From Litoditis marina (lineage: Eukaryota; Nematoda; Chromadorea; Rhabditida; Rhabditidae), in the NCBI GenBank assembly GCA_964036275.1, contig OZ038436.1, forward strand, positions 3,310,214 to 3,374,213: 64,000 bases of DNA, in the 5' to 3' direction. The translations under genes were made by a program, and so were the position numbers. The notes beneath the pieces are model-generated. The model saw nothing but the letters and a program-made list of their open reading frames with translations. It made no database searches and was not told the origin of the DNA. Shown here piece by piece: positions 12,483 to 25,370 of the stretch. Within the stretch, counting starts at the first letter, position 1. Each line of letters starts with the position of its first letter.

Positions 12483-12504
12483 CTATATAGAATGTCTGCA
12501 ACAT
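12483..12504 (-). promoter_or_regulatory. Bipartite RTGTTKCA-N7-TATA motif
   Basis: Mirror copy in the left arm of the site at 17719: ATGTTGCA, 7 bases, TATATAG. Confidence 0.4.
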
Positions 12505-13566
12505 TAACCGAGGTATAAAGAAACAATTTCGCTCGAACAAATTAGATTTGTATTGAACATTTGCTGTGGATTTTACTTGTTTGAAATTCAGATGCAGATG
12601 TGCTGGCGTTCGCCAAAATCCTCCTCTTGCAATAAATCACTTGCTAAGTTGAGATGACTGAGTCAATAACATAACTCTTAGCGAAGCAGGATCTGACCAA
12701 CGGACTATTCATCTTGGTAACAGCTGAAATTCTGTTCCCAGTTAAACGTAAAACGTAGGTCTTTGTTTCTGTACAATGCGTCAGCACTTTGAATGTGATT
12801 CTGAATTCCTGTTTCGCAGAAACAAAGAAACATTGAAACAATTTCTGAAATATAGGTTTGTTTAACAACCATGCCACATATCTCTTAACTCGGAATGTTA
12901 AGGTGAGATCCTCCAAACTGCTGTCCTATTGGTAAGCAACATCAACTCCCACATCTGTAATACCAATGAAACATCAAGGTGCCCAAGATGTGGCGTTTGA
13001 TTTAAGTAGGAGGCTTTGCTTCATTCTGTAATCGGTTTATTAGTAGGTGCGTTCGTTCCCACAAAACAGGTTCGTTTTACCTCTCTACTTCTAAAAAGGT
13101 TGAAACATTGGAATGAATGTGATGGGTCAAGCTGGGTTGGAAAAAAGGTAGTTGGAAATATGAGACACAGTTCAAGAATCCACTCCAATGTTGCATCTAT
13201 TGTATATATTTGATGTTTCTATAACGGACATAGTTCTCCTTCCGTGTGCTGAATAAATGAATTTTTCGATTCATCTTTGTACAAATAACACACTACATTG
13301 ATAAGTTTGCATTCAAATATGAATAAGTCCCGCAACATTCGAATGACATTCGAGTAGCTCATTCGCGTTTAGGTTTGTTTTTTCACACTATGCGCCCATG
13401 ACTCGCTAAATGAGAAAAATATATAGAGAAGAATAGTTGTTCTCATTTATCTTCTCCTATACATATTTTAAAATTTTCTGTAGAAGTTTTTTGTCAAAAT
13501 CAAAATAAATCGTATCGATAGAAAAAAAAGAGAAAAGAAGAAAATTATTACAACAAACTTTTAACC

Positions 13567-13810
13567 TGTTGTATCCTCAGATGACTAGGATAAACACTAA
13601 TAACACTACAGATATCAACACAGAAGTTATACCTGTAGAATAGAGGAGACGAGCGAGAGACGAACCAGTTTATAGACGAGCAGATGATACAATGCACACA
13701 ATAGACAACAAAGTAGAACACGTCACTTGACACGTGAACGCGCACTATGCTAATGTGTACAGACATGTTAACAGGAATGCTAAACGAGATAACAGGTCTA
13801 TTACACAACA
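13567..13810 (-). repeat. 3' LTR of gag-protease retroelement
   Basis: 244-bp LTR beginning TGTTG and ending CAACA. On the minus strand it directly follows the purine tract AAAAAAGGGAGG (13811-13822), which identifies it as the 3' LTR of a minus-strand element. An identical mirror copy is at 16414-16657. Confidence 0.85.
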
Positions 13811-13822
13811 CCTCCCTTTTTT
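13811..13822 (-). other. Polypurine tract
   Basis: AAAAAAGGGAGG on the minus strand, directly abutting the 3' LTR; the usual plus-strand primer of LTR elements. Confidence 0.75.
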
Positions 13823-13972
13823 ACAACTAAACTACCGGGTGATGTGAACTAAATTAAACGAGAAATCGGCTGTAGACAGCTTCAGCAACGGAACATCGCT
13901 GTTGACAGCTTCAGCAACTTGACTGGAGATGGAACCACGTAGATGACAGATGCACGGCTTCTCGGATCGACA

Positions 13973-14790
13973 TCAGGGGACACAAGACTGAGTACATTCA
14001 CGACTCACAGAACCACTCTCAAAACTAGAGGTGTTCTCCTTAGACGACACCCTCTTCTCCTCCTTCAAATCATTCATCCAGACATGAGCGAATTGAGGAC
14101 ACTTTTTGGGTTCAGGGTTGAACAAAGGTTGTTCCGTCATCATCTTGAGGTAATACTTCATGTTCTCGCTCTGCGTTAGCCAATCTAAGCCAACCAGACT
14201 ACTTGCATGAGAAACATAGGCACAACCAGTACCGTATTCACCTTTCATCTTGAAATCGCAGTTGAGTATGCCAAGCACTCTCATAGGCTTTCCATTGGCA
14301 CTAACCACTCCAACTCCGCATTTCACAAGCCTTGGTTCACCAAGCTTATTCCAATCGTGTACATTCAACAATGTCACGTCAGAACCAGTATCAAGTTGAA
14401 ACTCGACGTTCACACCCTTGATCTCTACAGGTAGGTAACGTCTCACTGCGTTCACCTTCTTGCTTTTCGCTGAAGACTCTACAACGACGGAGTTGTTTAC
14501 ACGAGCTCTTCCAGACGAATTGGCGTTGAACTTGACCACCTTGTCACAGAACTCTTCTTTGTGACCGCTCTGCTTGCACTTTCGGCAGTTCCACTTCTTG
14601 GACTGGCAATTCCTTGACAAATGACCAGTTTTTCCGCAGTTCCAGCACAAGTTACGACTGTGCTGAACTCGTTGATCTTGAAGTTGTGACTCAACCGCAT
14701 ACACTTGATGGGAACTCTGAACCATCTTCGCCTCTCGCTTGATGTTCAACCATGTGTCACACTCTTTATACAGATCTCGCAAAGTGACTG
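13973..14790 (-). CDS. Retroelement nucleocapsid-protease frame
   Basis: Second frame of a Ty3/Gypsy-like element. Two CCHC zinc knuckles of CX2CX4HX4C form (starting CWNCGKTGHLSRNC and CRKCKQSGHKEEFC) are followed by an aspartic protease with the active-site triad DTGS and a downstream GLDW. The frame then stops; no reverse transcriptase, RNase H or integrase follows before the 3' LTR 160 bp away. It overlaps the gag frame and is shifted by -1 at a run of eleven A (14791-14801). Cell role: particle assembly and self-cleavage in copies that are complete. This copy lacks pol, so it is either internally deleted or a non-autonomous type. Confidence 0.85.
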
Positions 14791-15510
14791 TTTTTTTTTT
14801 TCTGCATACTGTCGATCCAGATACATGAGCAATCTGGTCTTCAGGTCATTATCTCTGTTTGTTGTCAAACCAGAGATCCAGAACAGTGCCTTTAGCCCAT
14901 CTTTGTCAAGTTCTTGGAGTTTTGCTCTTTCACACTGCTCATTCATTCGGCCAGTGTACTCCATGTAGTCTTCTGACTCTTTCTTTTCCAACTTCAGACA
15001 GTTGTATCTCTCAGTGAAGACAGATGTTTTGACATCGAACATCTCTTTGAGAATCTCAATTGTGTCATCAAAGATCAGATCAGCAGTGGTTTCAGGCAAA
15101 ATATGACTTTTGTACCTATCAAAAACCTCATTTGACAACTTTCCGACAAGTAGTCTCACTTTGGATTTGTCATCCAACAGCGCACCATCAATGTTGAACA
15201 CCTCACCGTATCGATCATACGAATGTGAAAATGTCAGACCACTTTCTGGATCAAATACAAAGGTAGTGAGCCTTGCGTTCAAATCCGTCATCATTCTTGT
15301 TACATTTGTCACCGGACTGACAATGTTCGTACCACTGCTATCAATTTGAGCATTCACAATACTACCTTGAAGTAGCTTCAACTGATCTCTCTGAATATCC
15401 ATCTGCTCTTGCTGGAGTTTCAATCTCTCTTCTTGTTGTTTCATTTGCTGCTGTTGACCTTGCAACAATTCCACAAGAGTTTCAAACATTTTATCTGACA
15501 TTCTGCTCAA
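14746..15510 (-). CDS. Retroelement Gag (capsid region)
   Basis: 254-codon frame. It starts with a Gln/Glu-rich coiled coil (about residues 8-50), followed by a gag region whose landmarks (FDPESGLTFSHSYDRYGEVF, VRLLVGKL, ILPE, FDDTIEILKEMF, RYNCLKLEKKE) match the gag of nematode Ty3/Gypsy elements of the K02A2.6 type. It ends in the zero frame just past the A11 run, where the protease frame takes over at -1. The ATG at 15510 is followed by a continuous frame, and a leader of about 258 bp separates it from the primer site. Confidence 0.85.
   Translation of the reverse strand: MSRMSDKMFETLVELLQGQQQQMKQQEERLKLQQEQMDIQRDQLKLLQGSIVNAQIDSSGTNIVSPVTNVTRMMTDLNARLTTFVFDPESGLTFSHSYDRYGEVFNIDGALLDDKSKVRLLVGKLSNEVFDRYKSHILPETTADLIFDDTIEILKEMFDVKTSVFTERYNCLKLEKKESEDYMEYTGRMNEQCERAKLQELDKDGLKALFWISGLTTNRDNDLKTRLLMYLDRQYAEKKKQSLCEICIKSVTHG
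14791..14801 (-). promoter_or_regulatory. A11 run, candidate -1 frameshift site
   Basis: On the minus strand G is followed by eleven A and then CAG. This offers an A AAA AAA slippery heptamer exactly where gag (zero frame) and nucleocapsid-protease (-1 frame) overlap. A homopolymer sequencing error or a decay indel would look the same. Confidence 0.5.
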
Positions 15511-15750
15511 TCAATACTTTACCTCAGACAGGTAATACTTGCAGAGAGCCTTTGAATTCAGTGTAAATGACCACCGAACACTCTTTTCTGGACACGAGAC
15601 TGTCACACGAATCAATGAAACCAACACAAATCCTCTAACAAAGTTCACTCTAGACTTTTGAGACACTGGACTGCCCTTCAAAAGTTTTCTAACCAAGAAT
15701 ACTAGACTATCTTGCTAGAAATTAACACGAGACAGCTTAACTAGAGTTTC

Positions 15751-15765
15751 TATCCTGATCGCCAA
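15751..15765 (-). other. Candidate primer-binding site
   Basis: Minus strand TGGCGATCAGGATAG, three bases inside the 5' LTR remnant. It begins with TGG as sites complementary to a tRNA CCA end do; the tRNA was not identified. Confidence 0.5.
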
Positions 15766-15768
15766 TTA

Positions 15769-15793
15769 TGTTGTATCCTCAGATGACTAGGAT
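15769..15793 (-). repeat. 5' LTR remnant (25 bp)
   Basis: The inner 25 bp of the LTR, identical to the outer end at 13567. It stops at a junction: four unexplained bases (CAAG) and then the right arm of the inverted repeat. Confidence 0.8.
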
Positions 15794-15797
15794 CAAG

Positions 15798-16251
15798 AGA
15801 GATCAAGGGTGTGAACGTCGAGTTTCAACTTGATACTGGTTCTGACGTGACATTGTTGAATGTACACGATTGGAAGAAGCTTGGTGAACCAAGGCTTGTG
15901 AAATGCGGAGTTGGAGTGGTTAGTGCCAATGGAAAGCCTATGAGAGTGCTTGGCATACTCAACTGCGATTTCAAGATGAAAGGTGAATACGGTACTGGTT
16001 GTGCCTATGTTTCTCATGCAAGTAGTCTGGTTGGCTTAGATTGGCTAACGCAGAGCGAGAACATGAAGTATTACCTCAAGATGATGACGGAACAACCTTT
16101 GTTCAACCCTGAACCCAAAAAGTGTCCTCAATTCGCTCATGTCTGGATGAATGATTTGAAGGAGGAGAAGAGGGTGTCGTCTAAGGAGAACACCTCTAGT
16201 TTTGAGAGTGGTTCTGTGAGTCGTGAATGTACTCAGTCTTGTGTCCCCTGA
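15798..16251 (+). pseudogene. Mirror fragment of retroelement protease
   Basis: Plus-strand copy of the 3' part of the nucleocapsid-protease frame, with the DTGS triad and GLDW but no zinc knuckles. It has no gag, leader or promoter of its own; it is a by-product of the inverted duplication. One residue differs from the left-arm copy (Lys for Asn after HDW). Confidence 0.85.
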
Positions 16252-16413
16252 TGTCGATCCGAGAAGCCGTGCATCTGTCATCTACGTGGTTCCATCTCCA
16301 GTCAAGTTGCTGAAGCTGTCAACAGCGATGTTCCGTTGCTGAAGCTGTCTACAGCCAATTTCTCGTTTAATTTAGTTCACATCACCCGGTAGTTTAGTTG
16401 TAAAAAAGGGAGG

Positions 16414-16657
16414 TGTTGTGTAATAGACCTGTTATCTCGTTTAGCATTCCTGTTAACATGTCTGTACACATTAGCATAGTGCGCGTTCACGTGTCAAGTG
16501 ACGTGTTCTACTTTGTTGTCTATTGTGTGCATTGTATCATCTGCTCGTCTATAAACTGGTTCGTCTCTCGCTCGTCTCCTCTATTCTACAGGTATAACTT
16601 CTGTGTTGATATCTGTAGTGTTATTAGTGTTTATCCTAGTCATCTGAGGATACAACA
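16414..16657 (+). repeat. Mirror copy of the LTR
   Basis: 244 bp, preceded on the plus strand by the same purine tract AAAAAAGGGAGG. Confidence 0.85.
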
Positions 16658-17012
16658 GGTTAAAAGTTTGTTGTAATAATTTTCTTCTTTTCTCTTTTTT
16701 TTCTATCGATACGATTTATTTTGATTTTGACAAAAAACTTCTACAGAAAATTTTAAAATATGTATAGGAGAAGATAAATGAGAACAACTATTCTTCTCTA
16801 TATTTTTCTCATTTAGCGAGTCATGGGCGCATAGTGTGAAAAAACAAACCTAAACGCGAATGAGCTACTCGAATGTCATTCGAATGTTGCGGGACTTATT
16901 CATATTTGAATGCAAACTTATCAATGTAGTGTGTTATTTGTACAAAGATGAATCGAAAAATTCATTTATTCAGCACACGGAAGGAGAACTATGTCCGTTA
17001 TAGAAACATCAA

Positions 17013-17034
17013 ATATATACAATAGATGCAACAT
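17013..17034 (-). promoter_or_regulatory. Bipartite RTGTTKCA-N7-TATA motif
   Basis: Minus strand ATGTTGCA, 7 bases, TATATATT. Three relatives share the flank ending in GATGTTTCT (19827, 23218, 24603). Confidence 0.4.
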
Positions 17035-17718
17035 TGGAGTGGATTCTTGAACTGTGTCTCATATTTCCAACTACCTTTTTTTCCAACCCAGCTTGACCCA
17101 TCACATTCATTCCAATGTTTCAACCTTTTTAGAAGTAGAGAGGTAAAACGAACCTGTTTTGTGGGAACGAACGCACCTACTAATAAACCGATTACAGAAT
17201 GAAGCAAAGCCTCCTACTTAAATCAAACGCCACATCTTGGGCACCTTGATGTTTCATTGGTATTACAGATGTGGGAGTTGATGTTGCTTACCAATAGGAC
17301 AGCAGTTTGGAGGATCTCACCTTAACATTCCGAGTTAAGAGATATGTGGCATGGTTGTTAAACAAACCTATATTTCAGAAATTGTTTCAATGTTTCTTTG
17401 TTTCTGCGAAACAGGAATTCAGAATCACATTCAAAGTGCTGACGCATTGTACAGAAACAAAGACCTACGTTTTACGTTTAACTGGGAACAGAATTTCAGC
17501 TGTTACCAAGATGAATAGTCCGTTGGTCAGATCCTGCTTCGCTAAGAGTTATGTTATTGACTCAGTCATCTCAACTTAGCAAGTGATTTATTGCAAGAGG
17601 AGGATTTTGGCGAACGCCAGCACATCTGCATCTGAATTTCAAACAAGTAAAATCCACAGCAAATGTTCAATACAAATCTAATTTGTTCGAGCGAAATTGT
17701 TTCTTTATACCTCGGTTA

Positions 17719-17740
17719 ATGTTGCAGACATTCTATATAG
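17719..17740 (+). promoter_or_regulatory. Bipartite RTGTTKCA-N7-TATA motif
   Basis: ATGTTGCA, 7 bases, TATATAG. Diverged duplicates of the surrounding DNA carry it at 21365 and 35564. Confidence 0.45.
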
Positions 17741-19000
17741 AGAAACAACACTACGGTTTTCGATACATTCAAGATGCTCGCCCGACTACGCAATTTATAA
17801 TTGTCCGCCCGGTTTTTCACTTTATATTAAATCGAAAAATTTATTTAAAGTTGGGTGATTTGACAACATTTTCAGTGTTATTTTATCGACAACATTCGAG
17901 CTTTTTTCCCATATGTGAGTTCCGTGGCGCATGTATATGCGCGAGGGCAATTGTTGAGAAAACAAGACAAAAAGTTGAAACCTAGAGAGTATTATTCGTG
18001 ATTTTAGTTCACACCTCCAGGTTCATAAAACACATTCCCTTTCTGCAACACTGCGTTATACTGGAGTTTAAAGTCGCGCGAGTTTCATGTTGATTTTTCT
18101 CTCTGCGAATATTTTGTCAACTTGTTTTTAATGAAAAAGATTACGCAAACCCAAGTGAGAAAATGAGACCAAGTAAGAAGTCAATATTATACTTTTACAG
18201 TTCTCACTTTTGTTCAAATAACTTGTTTTGAATTTTAAGATTCAGAGTAGAACAGTTCGAACGAACCAATCTTCTCTGCTAACTGCAGTAATCTGGCATC
18301 GACTGAATTAGCAGTAACTACTTGTAAATAACGGATTGATTGGAAACGACACCTTTGAAACATGAACTTTGAGATGTATTCTTCTCATTTGGCAGTTTAT
18401 GTGCGCACTGTGAGAAAAATCAAACCTAAACGCGAATGTGCTACTTGAATGTCATTCGAATGTTGCGGGAGTAATTCATATATGAACGCTAACTTGTCCT
18501 TTCAGTGAGTCTTCTTTGGACACCAGAACACAACTTGAGCAGAGGTTTTGTTTTGGGCTGAATTTACCTGCAGTGAAATCGGAGAGCACAAGTAACTCGT
18601 AGATTAGCTTGAGCAGTCCACGTGACATTCACATGACGATGCCGCGCAACACACAACGCTTCTAATTAGAAGTAGGATACAGACATGCAGACATTTGGGG
18701 TTGTGTGCCGGTCTCCTTTAAGTAAAACCAATCCAAAATTCATTTATTCAGTTTGAAGAGCATTTTGTTGTCTGGGCGAATATTCTTTATTCGAAAACTA
18801 CTGAATAATTCCAACAGTTTGTCGCGTTGAAGTTAAGTTCATGCTTAACCTACTGTCCTATTAATTGATAAAGAATAAATGTAATCAACAAAGTCTATTT
18901 CATTTAATAAGCTACTTCAGTGTACATTTCAACTTTCTAGTGGTTGTCACAAGAATGAAGTACAATTTAACACAAGTCGTTGTCGTGCTACTTTGTGGAA

Positions 19001-20373
19001 AAAGTACGGAATACCCCAAACCCCTCAACTTCCCTGAAAGTCTGCATTCACAAAATAGCAATTTGAAATTTTGTATTCATAATGTACGAATCTAGGATTT
19101 GTCGTGTTTCGAATAGGAACCATATAATGCTTACTTTGAATTGCGTCAACCGCGCTTCAATGTTTCACATGCTCTATTCAAGGCATTAAGTATCTTGATG
19201 TTTAAATTGCTAACCTGTCTTTCTCATAGAAAAACACAACCTAAATAAGCTGGAAAGATGACCTGTGTTAAAAAGAGGGACAGAGATAATTGTTTGGTTC
19301 CTATGTTTCCTGATCTTGCCCTCATAATTCCAATCGAAGTTCCACATCTAGTTTCCAATGTCACGTGTTCCGTGGCGTATTAATTTGTCTAGTCGACCAT
19401 TAATGTTCAGAGGAATCAACCCAGTTAAAGTGATCCAAACCATTGAAATTCCTGAAATTGTTTCTTGTGAAAATGCACAACTTCAAAACTATTTCCACAT
19501 CTTAATATGTTATGCCCAATTGTCCAAGTTCACGCAATTCGCTACAAACAGTTACACTTCTTTACATATGTTTTCTGGTCATAATCCTCAATCGTACGGG
19601 ACAATCATTTATTATCACACAGTTCTAGGGTGTTGACCTCTTCGACTACATTCCAACAATATCTTTGTAGTACATTGTTGGTAGTACTGGTATGGGTTTA
19701 CAGCAAGTCTACACAACAAGCGTGTAGAAACATGTATTTCTCTGATATTTTCTAATTAGCAATTTCTAAAGTTTTTAATTGTATAAGAAAAAATTGTATC
19801 AGACATATTCGATAAAGAAACATCAAATATGTACAAGAGATGCAACGTTGGAGTGCAATAGTTCGACAGTCAAGTGGGTAGTGGAATTTGTCTGTTTGTT
19901 ACCAACAATTACAGAAGAAATTATGTTCGCATATTGACACTACAGTCTCAGTTTGCTTCAATCGATCGAAAATAGATGAAACTATCTCAGTAAGACACTC
20001 CATACTTTTCAGTCTTGAACCATGTAATATTTCCCTGTGTGTGTAATATTTCCTACTTCTTCTTTCTCCTTCCCCATCTTCATTCATCACATACCTCATT
20101 TGGGAGATAATTTCATCAATTTCAATGTTTCAACATTTTCGAAAGTACAGACGTGAAATCAAGAAGTAGTGTCGAGACGCAAATACATACTAACAAACCA
20201 TTTGAGGTCAAGGTAAAACGATATTATTACCACCGATAGATCCTTCTACTAAGAAGGTTAGGGTAAATCAACCTCTATAGTCGCCGCCAACGGAAAGGCG
20301 GGAGGGTACTGTATATCTCACTTTCCGATGTGTACGCACACATGTCCTCGATTCCAAAGCTTTTCCTTCATGT
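19001..20373. other. Gene-free stretch
   Basis: AT-rich DNA. Part (about 19380-19580) is duplicated in diverged form at about 20930-21125, and 19695-19760 at 24356-24420. One bipartite motif on the minus strand at 19827. No coding signal. Confidence 0.5.
19827..19848 (-). promoter_or_regulatory. Bipartite RTGTTKCA-N7-TATA motif
   Basis: Minus strand ACGTTGCA, 7 bases, TACATATT. Confidence 0.3.
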
Positions 20374-20446
20374 GCTCTAATAGCGCAGTGGTTAGCGCTC
20401 AGCTACGAAACTTTTGCTCGCAGGTTCGATTCCGGCAAGAGACAGA
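20374..20446 (+). pseudogene. tRNA-like relic
   Basis: Has a good pol III A box (TAGCGCAGTGG, with GCGC/GCGC D-stem) and a perfect B box (GGTTCGATTCC). The position of the anticodon would read GAA. The acceptor stem and half of the anticodon stem do not pair, so this is a decayed tRNA or a tRNA-derived repeat end and not a working tRNA gene. Confidence 0.5.
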
Positions 20447-20467
20447 AACTTATAAATTTGGCACTCA

Positions 20468-20489
20468 CTATATGGGAAGTGTGCAACAT
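20468..20489 (-). promoter_or_regulatory. Bipartite RTGTTKCA-N7-TATA motif
   Basis: Minus strand ATGTTGCA, 7 bases, CATATAG; between the tRNA-like relic and a foldback element. Confidence 0.4.
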
Positions 20490-20500
20490 TAACATGAGTA

Positions 20501-20661
20501 CGTATGCTAGAGGATCCCGGCTTTTTCATCCCATCCTGCCTCTCTTGCTCTGCGTCACTATTTCTCCTCTCTTACATCCCGGCGGGAAGTGAGAGCCGAG
20601 AAATAGCGTACGTTTGATGAGACGCAGGATGGGATGGAGGTGCCGGATCTTCTAGCATACG
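20501..20661. mobile_element. Foldback MITE with TA target site
   Basis: 161-bp hairpin. Ends are CGTATGCTAGAGGATCC and its near-complement; inner pairs CATCCCATCCTGC/GCAGGATGGGATG and CTATTTCTC/GAGAAATAG. TA on both sides suggests Tc1/mariner-type insertion. Confidence 0.75.
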
Positions 20662-21364
20662 TATGGTTCAAAATCTAATCTATTCCCCGAACTAGCATCA
20701 ATAGTTGTATAATGGCTCAAACATACTAGAAGTGTAAGTTTAGAGTAGAAACGAACCGCCCCAGAGAAAAGCGAGAATACAGTTTCTCTGATATCAATCA
20801 CCAACAAACCACTTTTGGTAGACATTGCTTGCAAACTTGCGCAATGACGAAAGAATCCTTTTCTGATTTGAATAATATGATAGGATTTCCACTAATTTTT
20901 AATGTGGAAAGTCACGTGTTCACCCGCGTATGATATTTCCTAATTTAAGGACAATGTTTAATGAAATCAACCCGGTTTAAAGTGCTCCAAACCATTAAAA
21001 TTCCCTGAAACTGTAATGCACAGCTTGAAAATGATTCCTACATCTGAATATGTCATGCTCAATTGTCCAAGTTCACACAATTTGCTGAAAGATAATAAAT
21101 TACACTTTGATACATATGTTTTCTAGTCGCGCGTTGGAAAAAATTGATAGCAAAATACAACAGTTTCACGTTTTCATCTTCAAAGTTCATACTGCATTCC
21201 ACGAGCATTCTAAATAGAGAATGAAATGTTCATATTTTGTTATTTTGTTATATTCGGCAAGAAATAGACATAGAAATGAAGGTTGAACTGCGTTTTGAAC
21301 TAGTAAAACGTATTGTTTCAATACAAATCTTAATTGTTAGAGTAAATTGGTATACCTCGGTTAA

Positions 21365-21387
21365 ATGTTGCACACATTCTATATAGG
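21365..21387 (+). promoter_or_regulatory. Bipartite RTGTTKCA-N7-TATA motif
   Basis: ATGTTGCA, 7 bases, TATATAGG; an exact consensus match. Confidence 0.45.
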
Positions 21388-21763
21388 TGAAAAACACTAC
21401 GATTTCCGATCTTTCTTTCGCTACCTTCTGTCTAAGCTTATCGTTATTTTCCTCCATTTCCGTATTTCATATCAAGAAATGAAATAAAAATCAAATTTTG
21501 GTTGGAATTTCCAAAAAAAATTAGTGAGCAAAAGTGAGCATTATACGAGATCTCAATTTTTCTGAAAGTATTTTTTTGTACAATTTACAAGTTTCGAGTA
21601 TCAGTTTTTTTTGAAAAAGTGCGCTCATATAAATGGTGTGAAACTATTGAGTGCATCAGTAGTGAATACCGTAAACAGCAACACTTAGATTTCAGTGTAA
21701 AGTTTGAGTTTATCATATTCACAGTCATTGCCAGCGAACATTCAATTGACGATGAAAACTGCA

Positions 21764-21786
21764 CCTACATAGTGTTGATGCAACAT
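21764..21786 (-). promoter_or_regulatory. Bipartite RTGTTKCA-N7-TATA motif
   Basis: Minus strand ATGTTGCA, 7 bases, TATGTAGG; duplicated with its flanks at 45337. Confidence 0.4.
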
Positions 21787-23217
21787 TGGCGCGCTGGTCT
21801 TAACTGGGATAAAAATGAAAAGATGAGTATCATACAACCAGAGTGTATACTAAATTTTGTCTTCATTAAACTTTTGAACACGGAACTGAGAAAAATAGTT
21901 AATATTCGTAAAGAATGCGCAAGCGCATAAGAACCGTTTTCAGTTTCTATTGGTTCAAAAAATTGCAGTATTTTAACATTTTAGGTATCTATATTACTGG
22001 TTAGGTCACATTATTCGTCGGGAAAACGAGCAAATGGTAAATTGAATGTAATGGATTTATAATTTATTTGTGCTGAAAAGGTCATCGTATCTCGGCAAAT
22101 GAAACAATCCAAAGTACTACTTTCCGTGCTCGTTTCAACGGTGTGGGGTTTTACTTAAATTGTTATTTTAAGTGTTTTCAGGGCAAGTTTGGTTTCAACC
22201 TCATTTTCATTAAGATTCGAGAATCATTGCGGTGTCTTTCAACTGAGTTCTAAGGTTCTAAGAACGTTTGCTTTCTAGAGAAAATTGTTAACGTGTTTAC
22301 CTAAGTGTCATCAAGCGAGCTAGTAGGCAGATGTCAGCTGTAATGCGCCTGAATAGAAAACACCGTACTAAGTACGGCTTTACGTGGGAAGCGGCGGCAC
22401 TGTATTTGTTCTGACTCAATTGCAGGATCAAAAGTTTTTTGTGGATAAGTTCAATAAAAAGTGCTATGAATGTTAGAAGTGGGTTTCCCCATTATAAATT
22501 GAGATGTTTTGCTGATAAGTTTGAAGACTTTCTCCAAGAAATATAGAAAACGAGACAATTAGTATAAAAAACCAGTGTGAAAGAGAGACCGATTGGTTTT
22601 TCTCACTAAAGTGTATGAGAAATAGAAAAGGAGTTCAATAAATTTAAATGGAAATGAAAATCTAATCTCGCATTCTTCGAACTATTACGGGTGATTTTAC
22701 GAACCAGCCGTAACTGCGAGTGATTTCCAAACCATCTAAGTTTTGATTGGAACAGCAGGTCTGTCAACAACCCTCTCATTACAAAAACACGTAACGGAAA
22801 ACAGTAACACCGTACAACTAAAAATTGTTCAACCGATGCTCACATTTCAGACACAGCCGCACGCATAGATACCACGACAGCCAAATATTTATTTGCTGAT
22901 TACCGATCTCTTTTTACATTCAACAGAAAGTCAAAACTCCGGTTTTACAGCTTTTCTTCTAGCATTCACTTTTATGGATAAATCTCGGTTGATATTAGGA
23001 TAGCATCGGCAAAGAACATTTCCCTGTTTCTGTTTCCCGGGGGCGAACAAAAAGAAACTGTGGAAAATGCATGCTTACTGGTATGGGTAAAACTTTTAAT
23101 CTATAGCTATTGCTATAATGTCTTGTACGATCAAAACCATGAGTGTGAAAGACATGCTTCTACTTTTCACAAACGTTTCTATATTAAATCAGAACTCTAT
23201 TCGATCAAGAAACATCA

Positions 23218-23240
23218 AATATATACAAGAGATGCAACAT
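23218..23240 (-). promoter_or_regulatory. Bipartite RTGTTKCA-N7-TATA motif
   Basis: Minus strand ATGTTGCA, 7 bases, TATATATT. Confidence 0.4.
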
Positions 23241-23400
23241 TGGAGTAATCGGTTCGATTTTGGTTCGTGAAGAGACGGTTCAAGAGGAAATTCAGCATTA
23301 CACCCATTACTCTCAGCGAACTAACAGGGCTGAGACTTTGAGGAGAGTATACCGGGAAACTTTCGTGCACATCTCTATGTTCCATTGTTATCGCACTCCA

Positions 23401-23420
23401 TTGTTTCATGGAGTTTATAG
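23401..23420 (+). promoter_or_regulatory. Bipartite RTGTTKCA-N7-TATA motif
   Basis: TTGTTTCA, 7 bases, TATAG. Confidence 0.35.
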
Positions 23421-24126
23421 ATACCGTTGAATTCCTAGTCGTCAGTAAATTCCTGAGGAATAAATAAAAAATTGGAAGTGAGATAAAACTGGAGGTTTGA
23501 GCTAGTTTATACATCTCGTAAACATCGTAAAACCACAAACATTCGTCAAAGTTTCAGCTTCTTGTCTTCTTGCGTTTTCTCAAAAACACGGCCTAACCTT
23601 GCCCACGAACATGATAAACACACTTCACTTACGTACGAATTTTTCAAATGTCAAGAAAAACACAAAACCCTATTCAAAACATTGCCAGAATTACCACAAT
23701 CGAAGCGGTGAAGGGAACATCGTAACTATTATAGGAATAACATAGCAGTGGGGAAGTTAGGATTGCTGCATTACAGTACCCCCAATCGCTCCGCAACTTT
23801 TTAAAAATACTTCGTTTGAGAGGGTTTTGGGAAATGTCGTGATCAGTTGTTAGTGGCAATTTGATTGATAGCAATTGGTGGACCATCCTCAATAACTAGA
23901 ACGAACTAAGAAACGGAAAAACGGTAACATGATTAGGAAATGAATAGACGAACTATCATTATTATGTTCACGTGATCACGTGATCACGTGAGTGGTCTTT
24001 TCACTGTTTTAAAGAAAACAAAATCACGTGAAGATTCATTATTATATTCATATTTATCTAAGCTTGAAGGCACAACAACCACAATGTCAGAAGTCGGAGG
24101 TAGTCAATCGTTCTGTTCTCCATCTA

Positions 24127-25370
<1,244 letters not shown>

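Larger units (their letters stand above)
11223..14426 (+). repeat. Left arm of 3.2-kb inverted repeat
   Basis: Almost identical to the complement of 15798-19000; only scattered single-base differences were seen (for example near 11540, 12456, 13147 and 14362). It contains an LTR, the 3' half of a gag-protease element and about 2.3 kb of flanking DNA. The arm begins exactly at the N gap. Confidence 0.95.
15798..19000 (-). repeat. Right arm of 3.2-kb inverted repeat
   Basis: Inverted copy of 11223-14426, with a 1.37-kb unique spacer between the arms. It starts inside the protease coding sequence and runs out past the 3' LTR into flanking DNA. Confidence 0.95.

Noticed and set aside
12644..17579. 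Mirror pair of 90-codon frames (12644-12916 minus, 17307-17579 plus)
   Set aside because: Identical only because they lie in the arms of the inverted repeat; the diverged copy at 35440-35560 has lost the frame.
20374..20446. Functional tRNA-Phe gene
   Set aside because: The acceptor stem and the lower anticodon stem do not pair; only the A and B boxes are good.
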